Part shown: positions 54,719-64,000 of the stretch, one piece after another
How positions within the stretch are numbered: position 1 is the first letter of the stretch
Layout of the letters: each line of letters starts with the position of its first letter
Assembly: GCF_000383095.1 (NCBI RefSeq)
Contig: NZ_AORL01000013.1
Span: 99,952-163,951 of the forward strand
Source of the DNA: Sphingomonas sp. PR090111-T3T-6A
GTDB taxonomy: Bacteria; Pseudomonadota; Alphaproteobacteria; Sphingomonadales; Sphingomonadaceae
Direction: 5' to 3'
Length of the DNA: 64,000 nucleotides
The notes under the pieces: model-generated
Database searches by the model: none
What the model saw: only the letters and a program-made list of their open reading frames with translations
Told to the model about the DNA's origin: nothing
Translations under genes and position numbers: made by a program

Positions 54719-57700
54719 TGACGGAGGAGGTCGCCATCCCCGAGGCCGCTCCCAAGGCCGCCGAGGCGATGAAGCCGCGCCGCCGGCTGCACTGGTCGCT
54801 GCGCGGGCTGGGGGCGATCGTCGGGTTGCTGCTGCTGATCCTCGCGGGCGTGGGCTTCGGCGTGGACACCGACGCCGGCCACCGCTTCATCGTCGACCGT
54901 GTCGCGGAGCTTCGCCCGTCGAGCGGCCTGCGCATCCATATCGGCCGGATCGAGGGATCGATCTGGCGCCATGCCCGCATCCGCGACCTGCGCCTGTACG
55001 ACCCCAAGGGCCTGTTCCTCGAGGCGCCCACCATCGATCTCGACTGGCGTCCCGGCCGCTGGGTTGCGCACCGGCTGCATGTCGATCGGCTGCATTCCGA
55101 TCTGGTGATCGTCCACCGCCTGCCGAAGCTCCGGCCCGGACCTCCGGGGCAGCCGATCATCCCCGGCTATCGCATTCATCTGGGCGATCTCGACCTCCGT
55201 CTCAGGCTGGAGCCCGGCGTCGCGGGGAAGGAACGGCGGCTGGTCCGCATCGTCGGTAAGGCGGACACTGGGCGCGGCCGCGCGGTGATCGGCGTGCGCG
55301 CGCTGTCGAGCGCGGGGGACCGGTTGGTCCTGGCGCTCGACACCGAGCCCGACCGCAACCTGTTCGACGTCGATGCACGGCTGACCGCGCCGGCAGACGG
55401 CGTCGTGCCCGGCCTGTTCGGCGCGCGGCGTCCGGTGACGCTGGTGGTCGGCGGCGAGGGGCGCTGGACGGGCTGGCAGGGCCAGGCCCGCCTCGACATT
55501 TCGGGCCAGCGCATCGTCGATCTCGCGCTGCGGCAGGCGAAGGGGCATTATGCGCTCTCCGGCCGGATCACGCCGGGGTCGATCACCCACGGCAAGCTCC
55601 AGCGGCTGACCAGCCCCTCCATCCTCGTGGCGGGCGGCGCGCGCTATAAGGACCGGCGGCTGGAGGGGACGATCCGGCTCGCCTCGCCGGCGCTGAATCT
55701 TGTGTCCAGGGGCACGATCGATCTCGCCCATGGCAGCTTCGACCCGCTGAAGACCGACCTCATGCTGCTGCGCCCGCCCGCGCTCTTCCCCAACATGACC
55801 GGGCGCGAGATCCGCCTCCATGTCGAGCTGAAGGGCGCCTTCCGCACCGCTGCCTATCGCTACGAGGCGCGTTCGCCGCACTTCGCCTTCGACAACACCG
55901 GCTTCGAGGATTCCCATGCCGAGGGCGCGGGCAAGCTCGGCGGCGGGGCCCTGACGCTGCCGATCCGCTTCACCGCGCGACGCGTGACGGGCATCGGCGA
56001 CGTGGCGGGCGGCATCCTTGCCAACATGTCGGTGCAGGGCGTGCTCAAGGTCACGACCAAGGCGCTGACCGGCGAGGGGCTGGCGCTCCGTTCGGACAAG
56101 CTCAACGGCAAGCTCGCCCTGTTCGTCGATCTCGATACCGGGCGCTATGCGGTCGATCTGTCGGGCGGGCTGCAACGCTATCTGATCCCCGGCCTCGGCA
56201 TCGTCGACGTGCTGACCGAGCTGAAGGCGCTCCCCGGCGAGGGCGGCCACGGCACCATCGTGTCGGGGCGCGGGCGGGCGTGGGTGCGCCGCTTCGACAA
56301 TAATTTCCTGCGGACGCTGGCGGGCGGCCTGCCCGAGCTGGACACCCAGCTCACCCGCACGCCGGACGGGGTGATCCACTTCTCCGGCCTCAGGCTCACC
56401 GCGCCCGCCGTCACCATCACCGGCAACGGGCAGCGCCTGCGCGACGGCACCTTCCAGATGACGGGGCAGGGGACACAGGCGGCCTACGGCCCCTTCAAGC
56501 TCGCGCTCGACGGGCAGATCGACCATCCCAAGATCAACCTGCTGCTCGATCATCCGGTAGATTCGCTGGGGCTCTCCGCCGTGAAGCTCGACCTCGACCC
56601 GATCGAGGGCGGCTTCACCATGAAGGCCTCGGGCGGATCGACGCTGGGGCCGTTCACCGGCAATGGCGCGATCCTGACGCCGCCCGGCGCGCCGACGGTG
56701 ATCCGTGTCGATGCGCTCGACGTGACGGGCACCCATGCGACGGGCCAGCTCCGTTCCGATCCGGGCGGCTTCACGGGGCAGCTCGCCGTTGCGGGCGGCG
56801 GCCTCGCCGGCATGGTGGACTTCGCGCCCGCGCAGATGCTCCAGCGCATCGGCGTCCACCTCAAGGCGGAGAATGCGAGCCTCGCGGGCGACATCGGCGC
56901 GACCGTGCGGCGCGGGCAGGTGGATGCGGACCTGCTGCTCGATCCCGCCGGCACGCATGTCGACGCGACCGTGGCGGCGCAGGGCCTGCGGCGGAGCGCG
57001 CTGTCCCTCGCACGGCTCACGGCGCATGTCCTGATGGCGGGCGGCAAGGGTGACGTGCACGCCACCATCGCCGGCTCGCGCGGCCGCGCCTTCGCCTTCC
57101 AGACCGACACCGCCATCACGCCCGACAGCTATACGGTGCGCGGGCAGGGGCAGGTCGACGGCCGCCCGGTCAGCCTCGTCACGCCCGCCGTGCTGCACCA
57201 CCAGCAGGGCATCTGGGTGCTGAACCCGACCAGCCTTACCTTCGCGGGCGGCCATGCCACCGTCGCCGGACGCTTCGGCGCGGCGACCACCGCCTTCGAG
57301 GCGAGTCTCGATGCCATGCCGCTGGCGGTGCTCGACATGTTCAAGCCGGGCCTCGGCCTCAGCGGCGAGGCGACGGGGCGGCTGAGCTATGCGCTCCCCG
57401 CCGCGGGTGCGTTGCCGACCGGCAAGGCGGACCTGCGCATCCGGGGGCTGAGCCGCGCGGGGCTCGTGCTGTCGTCCAAACCGGTCGATGTCGGGCTAGC
57501 GGCGGTGCTGACCGGCACCGGGGCAGGGATGCGGGCGGTGGCGGTGAGCGGCGGCCAGGTGATCGGGCGCGCGCAGGCCCGGCTCGCCCCGATCGGCGCG
57601 GGGGCTTCGCTCGGCGACCGGCTGCTGGCCGCGCCGCTCTTCGCCCAGCTTCGCTACAACGGGCCGGTGGACACGCTCTGGCGCCTGTCCGGCATCGAGA

Positions 57701-58917
57701 CGATCGACCTCTCCGGCCCGGTCGCGATCGGCGCGGACATCAACGGCACGCTCCATGATCCCGTGATCCGCGGTTCGCTCGACACGCAGGCCGCGCGGAT
57801 CGAGAGCGCCACCACCGGTACCGTCATCGAGGGGATCAAGGCGCATGGCCGCTTCGACGGCTCGCGCCTGCTGATCGACCAGTTCGCCGGCTCGACCAAG
57901 GACAATGGCCATCTGACCGGCCACGCCAATTTCGACTTCGCCGGCGCCCATGGCCTTGGCATGGACATCGCGCTCAACGCCCAGCACGCCGTGCTCCTCG
58001 CCCGCGACGATATCGGCGCGACGGTGACGGGGCCGCTCACCATCAAGTCGGACGGGCATGGCGGCACCATCGCGGGCAATGTGAAGCTCGATCGGTCGAG
58101 CTACCGCTTCGGTCGCGCGGCGGCGGCGACGGTGCCGCACCTTGCCGTCCACGAGCTGAACCGCTCGGTGGAGGAGGACGAGGAGGAGCCCCGCGCACCC
58201 TGGGCGCTCGACCTCACCACCGACGCACGCAACCAGCTCTTCGTGCGCGGCCTTGGGCTCGACAGCGAATGGCGCGCCAGACTGGCGATCAAGGGCACGG
58301 TCGACAATCCGGCGATCACCGGCCGCGCCGACCTCGTGCGCGGCAATTACGAGTTCGCTGGCCGACGCTTCGATCTCGATCGCGGCATCATCCGCTTCAC
58401 CGGCACCCAGCCGGTCGATCCCGCGCTCGACATCGTGGCGAACGCCAGCATCCAGGGGGTAAGCGCCTCGATCCACGTTTCCGGCACGGGGACGAAGCCC
58501 GACATCGCCTTCACCAGCGTGCCCGCGCTGCCCGAGGATGAGCTGCTCTCGCGCCTGCTGTTCGGCACCTCGATCGCGAACCTGTCGGCACCAGAGGCGC
58601 TCCAGCTCGCGAGCGCCGTGGGGGCGCTGCGCAACGGCGGCGGCAAGGGCAGCCTCGATCCGATCAACGCCATCCGCCGCGTGGCCGGCCTCGACCGGCT
58701 GCGCATCGAGCCGGCGGACGTCACCACCGGCCAGAAGACCTCGATCGCGGCAGGCAAATATATCGGCAAGCGCACCTATGTGGAGCTAGTGACCGACGGC
58801 CAGGGCTATTCCGCCACCCGCGTCGAGTTCCAGGTGACGCGCTGGCTGTCTCTGCTCTCGACGATCTCGACGATCGGCCGACAGAGCGCGAACGTCCGCA
58901 TCTCCAAGGACTATTGA
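54718..58917 (+). CDS. tamB: Translocation and assembly module subunit TamB
   Basis: Very large periplasmic beta-rich protein (1399 residues) anchored by one N-terminal helix (GLGAIVGLLLLILAGVGFGV). It is built of repeated beta-strand elements (for example HIGRIEGSIWRHARIRDLRL) and ends with the TamB (DUF490) domain, including LPEDELLSRLLFGTSIANLS and the terminal strand-rich tail. It bridges the inner membrane to TamA. ATG 54718 overlaps the tamA stop by one base, so the two are coupled. Length is normal for the family. Confidence 0.93.
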   Translation: MTEEVAIPEAAPKAAEAMKPRRRLHWSLRGLGAIVGLLLLILAGVGFGVDTDAGHRFIVDRVAELRPSSGLRIHIGRIEGSIWRHARIRDLRLYDPKGLFLEAPTIDLDWRPGRWVAHRLHVDRLHSDLVIVHRLPKLRPGPPGQPIIPGYRIHLGDLDLRLRLEPGVAGKERRLVRIVGKADTGRGRAVIGVRALSSAGDRLVLALDTEPDRNLFDVDARLTAPADGVVPGLFGARRPVTLVVGGEGRWTGWQGQARLDISGQRIVDLALRQAKGHYALSGRITPGSITHGKLQRLTSPSILVAGGARYKDRRLEGTIRLASPALNLVSRGTIDLAHGSFDPLKTDLMLLRPPALFPNMTGREIRLHVELKGAFRTAAYRYEARSPHFAFDNTGFEDSHAEGAGKLGGGALTLPIRFTARRVTGIGDVAGGILANMSVQGVLKVTTKALTGEGLALRSDKLNGKLALFVDLDTGRYAVDLSGGLQRYLIPGLGIVDVLTELKALPGEGGHGTIVSGRGRAWVRRFDNNFLRTLAGGLPELDTQLTRTPDGVIHFSGLRLTAPAVTITGNGQRLRDGTFQMTGQGTQAAYGPFKLALDGQIDHPKINLLLDHPVDSLGLSAVKLDLDPIEGGFTMKASGGSTLGPFTGNGAILTPPGAPTVIRVDALDVTGTHATGQLRSDPGGFTGQLAVAGGGLAGMVDFAPAQMLQRIGVHLKAENASLAGDIGATVRRGQVDADLLLDPAGTHVDATVAAQGLRRSALSLARLTAHVLMAGGKGDVHATIAGSRGRAFAFQTDTAITPDSYTVRGQGQVDGRPVSLVTPAVLHHQQGIWVLNPTSLTFAGGHATVAGRFGAATTAFEASLDAMPLAVLDMFKPGLGLSGEATGRLSYALPAAGALPTGKADLRIRGLSRAGLVLSSKPVDVGLAAVLTGTGAGMRAVAVSGGQVIGRAQARLAPIGAGASLGDRLLAAPLFAQLRYNGPVDTLWRLSGIETIDLSGPVAIGADINGTLHDPVIRGSLDTQAARIESATTGTVIEGIKAHGRFDGSRLLIDQFAGSTKDNGHLTGHANFDFAGAHGLGMDIALNAQHAVLLARDDIGATVTGPLTIKSDGHGGTIAGNVKLDRSSYRFGRAAAATVPHLAVHELNRSVEEDEEEPRAPWALDLTTDARNQLFVRGLGLDSEWRARLAIKGTVDNPAITGRADLVRGNYEFAGRRFDLDRGIIRFTGTQPVDPALDIVANASIQGVSASIHVSGTGTKPDIAFTSVPALPEDELLSRLLFGTSIANLSAPEALQLASAVGALRNGGGKGSLDPINAIRRVAGLDRLRIEPADVTTGQKTSIAAGKYIGKRTYVELVTDGQGYSATRVEFQVTRWLSLLSTISTIGRQSANVRISKDY

Positions 58918-58960
58918 GGCGAAGGATTCACCGGACAGGTTTGCCGGCGAAGCAAAATAT

Positions 58961-58994
58961 CAGATGAACGGCGAAGCCATCACCGGTTCATCTG
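58961..58994. repeat. Nested inverted repeat between tamB and the small His/Cys gene
   Basis: CAGATGAAC (58961-58969) is repeated in inverted form as GTTCATCTG (58986-58994). An outer pair GGACAG (58933-58938) and CTGTCC (58995-59000) encloses it. It could end tamB transcripts or be an operator for the peptide gene 38 bases beyond. Confidence 0.4.
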
Positions 58995-59037
58995 CTGTCC
59001 GCGAAAAGGGACATCCAACGTCAAGGAGGACCCAGTC

Positions 59038-59202
59038 ATGCAGATTCTAAAGCTCAGCGCCCTTTCGCTCGCCGCCATCGCGATGACCGCCGTGGCCGTC
59101 TCGCCGGCCGCCGCTCGGCCCTATGGGCACCGTCCGCACAAGGTCTGCAAGATCGAGCGCCATCACGGCCATCGCGTGCAGGTCTGCCACATCGTCCGCT
59201 GA
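59038..59202 (+). CDS. Exported His/Cys-rich micro-protein (54 residues)
   Basis: ATG 59038 follows a perfect AAGGAGGA ribosome site at eight bases. The product has a 26-residue signal peptide (LSALSLAAIAMTAVAVSPAA) and a mature peptide of 28 residues with five His and two Cys (HKVCKIERHHGHRVQVCHIV). The Val-Cys-x-x-x-x-Arg-His-His pattern recalls the short HHHH-motif proteins of sphingomonads. It could bind metal or be oxidised; function is unknown. A strong terminator follows. Confidence 0.75.
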   Translation: MQILKLSALSLAAIAMTAVAVSPAAARPYGHRPHKVCKIERHHGHRVQVCHIVR

Positions 59203-59242
59203 GCGGGGGTGCCTCCCGCCTGATCGGGGGAACCATATGGGT

Positions 59243-59266
59243 GCCGGCGAGTGTCGTCTCGCCGGC
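59243..59266. repeat. Perfect 9-bp hairpin after the micro-protein gene
   Basis: GCCGGCGAG pairs with CTCGCCGGC around TGTCGT, 40 bases after the micro-protein stop and just before the bidirectional terminator. It may help end the transcript. Confidence 0.5.
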
Positions 59267-59274
59267 CCAAAAGG

Positions 59275-59309
59275 AAAACGCCCGAAGGTTTCCCTCCGAG
59301 CGTTTTTTT
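59275..59309. terminator. Bidirectional intrinsic terminator between micro-protein gene and glnA
   Basis: AAAACGCCCGAAGG pairs imperfectly with CCCTCCGAGCGTTTT and is followed by seven T on the plus strand and by AAAA/TTTT symmetry on the minus strand. It serves the plus-strand micro-protein gene and the minus-strand glnA, whose stop is at 59329. Confidence 0.7.
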
Positions 59310-59328
59310 GATCCGATCCGGTGAAGGA

Positions 59329-60741
<1,413 letters not shown>

Positions 60742-60797
60742 GGGGGGATGCCCTTTTCCGCTGAGAGAGGATGATAAGGTACGGGGAGAGTTCAGCC

Positions 60798-62120
<1,323 letters not shown>

Positions 62121-62124
<4 letters not shown>

Positions 62125-63253
62125 GGGCACGACGGGGGCGCGTCGCGTTCCTCTTCCTGGGCGAGACGCTGCTGATCCCGCACCTCTACCCGATCGCGGA
62201 GGCGCTCGCGGAGATGGCGCCGGGGCTTCCCATCGATATCTGGGTGTCCACCTCGGTCCATGAGGGGCTGATCGCCGGGTGGCTGGCGGAGGCCGGGCTG
62301 GGCGAGCCGCAAATCCGGTTGCGACGCGCGCCGGGCTTCCGCAGCCCCCCCACCTGACCAAGGGCGAGAACCCGCCGCTTCCTCCCAAGCTGCCGACGCT
62401 GGCGCGGCTGCTGCCGTATCTGCTGGGCTGCTCGGTGGTGGTCTGCGCCGAGCAGACGAGCCTGTGGATTCCGACGGCGTTTCCCTTCCTGCGCCAGCGC
62501 TTCATCATCACCGCGCACGGCGCCGGATCGATCAACGACCGCATCGACCGCCGCCGCAGCCATGCCTGGCTCCATCTCCTGCCGAGCCAGTTGGAGGCGG
62601 ACGAGATGGTGAAGGGCGGCCGGGTCGGATCGCGCGTCGCGGTCACCGGCTATGTGAAGGCGTCCTTCCGCGGACGGACCGACCGGAGCGCGCTGTTCGC
62701 CACGGATCGCCCGATCATCCTCTACACGCCGCACTGGCAGCAATATCGCTCCTCGTGGTGGGCGTGGGGGCGCGAGATCGTCGGGATGCTGGCCGCGCAG
62801 GACCGGTACAACGTCATCATCGCGCCGCATCAGCGGCTGGTGGAGAAGGACCCGGCGATCCGTGAGGTGCTGGCCTCGGTCGCGCATCTGCCGCACGTTC
62901 ACACCGATCTCGACAGCTTCGCGATGGTGGACGGCAGCTACACCGCCGCCGCCGATATCTATCTGGGCGACACGTCGAGCCAGGTGGTCGAATATCTGAT
63001 GCGCCCGCGCCCGTGCGTCTTCCTCAACGCGCAGGGGATCGACTGGCGCGCGACCGACGATCATGGCTTCTGGGAATGCGGCGAGGTGATCGCCTCGCTC
63101 GCCGACGTCCCCGCCGCGATCGACCGGGCGGCCGAAGCCCATCCGCGTTTCGTCCAGACCCAGCACGACTTCGCCGAACAGGCGCTGGGAGATGTCGGGC
63201 ACGAGGCGCCGCGGCGCGCCGCGCGCAGGGTCATGGAGGCGGCGGGCCTGTGA
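62121..63253 (+). pseudogene. CDP-glycerol glycerophosphotransferase-like gene, split by a -1 frameshift
   Basis: The first frame (62121-62357) encodes 78 residues of an N-terminal Rossmann-like part (VAFLFLGETLLIPHLYPIAE, IDIWVSTSVHEGLIAGWLAE) and then stops. The -1 frame continues the same protein (TLARLLPYLLGCSVVVCAEQ, FIITAHGAGSINDRIDRRRS, IILYTPHWQQYRSSWW, DIYLGDTSSQVVEYL) to 63253. Joining them in the C7 run at 62345-62351 gives 377 residues. It may be an inactive gene, a sequencing slip, or a programmed frameshift. The likely job is transfer of a glycerol-phosphate-type group from a CDP donor to a surface glycan. Confidence 0.75.
62345..62351 (+). other. C7 run, slippery heptamer at the frameshift
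   Basis: In the zero frame the bases read AG-C-CCC-CCC, an X-XXY-YYZ heptamer on which both tRNAs can re-pair after a -1 slip. The downstream frame is the one entered by that slip. One extra C here would also restore the frame. Confidence 0.6.
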
Positions 63254-63969
63254 GGGCCGACTGGCTCAATCCCCCGAGCCTGAAGGACGCCACCCGCGCC
63301 CAGCGCGAGATCGCCGAAGCCTGCGAGACCGGGGACCGCATCGGCGACGTCCGCCTGCTGGCCGGCACCGATACCTCGGCGAAATGGCGTGACCAGCGCG
63401 GGCCTATCCACGCCGCGATCGCGCCCGTCCGCTGGCCGTCGCGCGAGGTGCTGCCCGCCTCGACCGTGACGCAGATTCCGCCCTTTCCCTATGTGCCGGG
63501 CTATCTCGGTTTCCGGGAGGCGCCGGCTTTGGTCGCAGCGTGGGAGAGGATGGCGGAGAAGCCGGACCTGCTCTTCGTCGACGGCCATGGCCGCGCGCAT
63601 CCGCGCCGCTGCGGCATCGCGACGCATCTCGGCGTGCTGCTGGATGTGCCGACGGTGGGTGTGGCGAAGTCGATCCTGTGCGGGCGCGTGGAAGGCGAGC
63701 TGGGTGAGGTGCCGGGCTCCATGGCGCCGCTGGTCGATCGGGGAGAGGTGGTGGCGATGGCTGTCCGCACGCGGGCGCGCTCGTTGCCGGTCTATGTCGG
63801 CACCGGGCACCGCGTGTCGATCGAGACGGCGGTGCGCTGGGTGCTAGATCTCTCCGAAGGGCGCCGTCTGCCGCTCACCACGCGGCTCGCCCACGATGCC
63901 GCCAACGCCGCGCGCCGCGCCTTCCAGTCCTCCCCGCGCGAAGCGGGGGGAGGGGGACCGCCCGCGTAA
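63250..63969 (+). CDS. nfi: Endonuclease V
   Basis: DNA repair nuclease of 239 residues that cuts 3' to deoxyinosine. The metal-binding Asp is in LLAGTDTSAKW. The core FVDGHGRAHPRRCGIATHLG and VPTVGVAKSILCG, and late PVYVGTGHRVSIETAVRWVL, are diagnostic. GTG 63250 overlaps the preceding stop in GTGA. The last dozen residues (SSPREAGGGGPPA) are encoded by the palindromic repeat DNA that begins here, so the tail is not ancestral protein sequence. Confidence 0.9.
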   Translation: MRADWLNPPSLKDATRAQREIAEACETGDRIGDVRLLAGTDTSAKWRDQRGPIHAAIAPVRWPSREVLPASTVTQIPPFPYVPGYLGFREAPALVAAWERMAEKPDLLFVDGHGRAHPRRCGIATHLGVLLDVPTVGVAKSILCGRVEGELGEVPGSMAPLVDRGEVVAMAVRTRARSLPVYVGTGHRVSIETAVRWVLDLSEGRRLPLTTRLAHDAANAARRAFQSSPREAGGGGPPA

Positions 63970-64000
63970 GCGGGTGGTGGAGGGGCAGGGCCCGCGCGAA
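63929..64000. repeat. REP-like palindromic repeat cluster at window end
   Basis: Hairpin 1 is CCCCGC-GCGAA-GCGGGG (63932-63948). Hairpin 2 is ACCGCCCGC-GTAA-GCGGGTGGT (63957-63978). A third CCCGCGCGAA begins at 63991 and runs off the edge. The repeated CCCGCG-AA-GCGGG unit and G-rich spacers look like the short intergenic palindromes common in sphingomonads. Confidence 0.55.

Noticed and set aside
54691..57255. Minus-strand frame of about 850 codons opposite tamB
   Set aside because: Antisense of tamB; no motif and biased His/Arg composition.

Overview
The window is high-GC, densely coded chromosomal DNA from an alphaproteobacterium, most likely a sphingomonad (Sphingomonas or a close relative). 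This rests on several observations: TonB-dependent receptors of the large TIGR01782-like type, a cyoABCD ubiquinol oxidase, exosortase-A-associated polysaccharide genes, a glnB-glnA operon, and many small proteins of sphingomonad style. I found no tRNA, rRNA, CRISPR array, transposase or prophage. The taxonomic call is inference from gene content.

Layout. 0-5 kb: a TonB-dependent receptor (cut by the left edge) divergent from a GH36 alpha-galactosidase, which looks like an alpha-galactoside uptake locus; then a lipoprotein metallo-beta-lactamase-fold hydrolase. 5-9 kb: cyoABCD quinol oxidase operon. 9-12.5 kb: MocR-type regulator, luciferase-like flavin oxidoreductase, secreted metallophosphoesterase. 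12.6-17.2 kb: ECF sigma factor, FecR-like anti-sigma and STN-domain TonB receptor, a cell-surface signalling trio. 17.2-23 kb: MATE pump, then a siderophore receptor operon (receptor, DUF3649, PepSY, DUF3325) behind a good Fur box. 23-27.4 kb: LysR regulator, flavodoxin-like protein, CitE-like lyase, a PspC-like protein behind a sigma-54-type promoter, a DUF427-glutathione peroxidase fusion and a CHRD protein. 27.4-33.3 kb: a chaperone-usher pilus cluster of the alternative (CS1-like) type.

33.3-43 kb is mostly housekeeping: cupin, YgfZ, dihydroorotase, SUFU-domain protein, MsbA-like ABC exporter, intracellular PHB depolymerase and dipeptide epimerase. 43-44.3 kb is an AT-richer islet with a P-loop kinase and a membrane protein. 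44.3-50.8 kb: HNH nuclease, MscS channel, then acyltransferase, exosortase-A-type O-ligase and a micro-ORF divergent from an exosortase-A-associated glycosyltransferase. 50.7-52.5 kb: small genes around a LexA/CI-like S24 repressor. 52.6-58.9 kb: tamA-tamB. 59-61.3 kb: a tiny His/Cys-rich exported peptide, then glnA and glnB on the minus strand behind NtrC-like and sigma-54-like sites. 61.3-64 kb: a nucleotidyltransferase and a CDP-glycerol-transferase-like gene split by a -1 frameshift at a C7 run, then endonuclease V running into palindromic repeat DNA.

No wholly unknown multi-gene system stands out. The best leads are the frameshifted transferase, the DUF427-GPx fusion, the sigma-54-type promoter on a lone PspC gene, the nitrogen-control architecture before glnB, and two hairpins placed just upstream of start codons (SUFU gene, tamA). 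All function calls are from reading the sequence; no database search was run.
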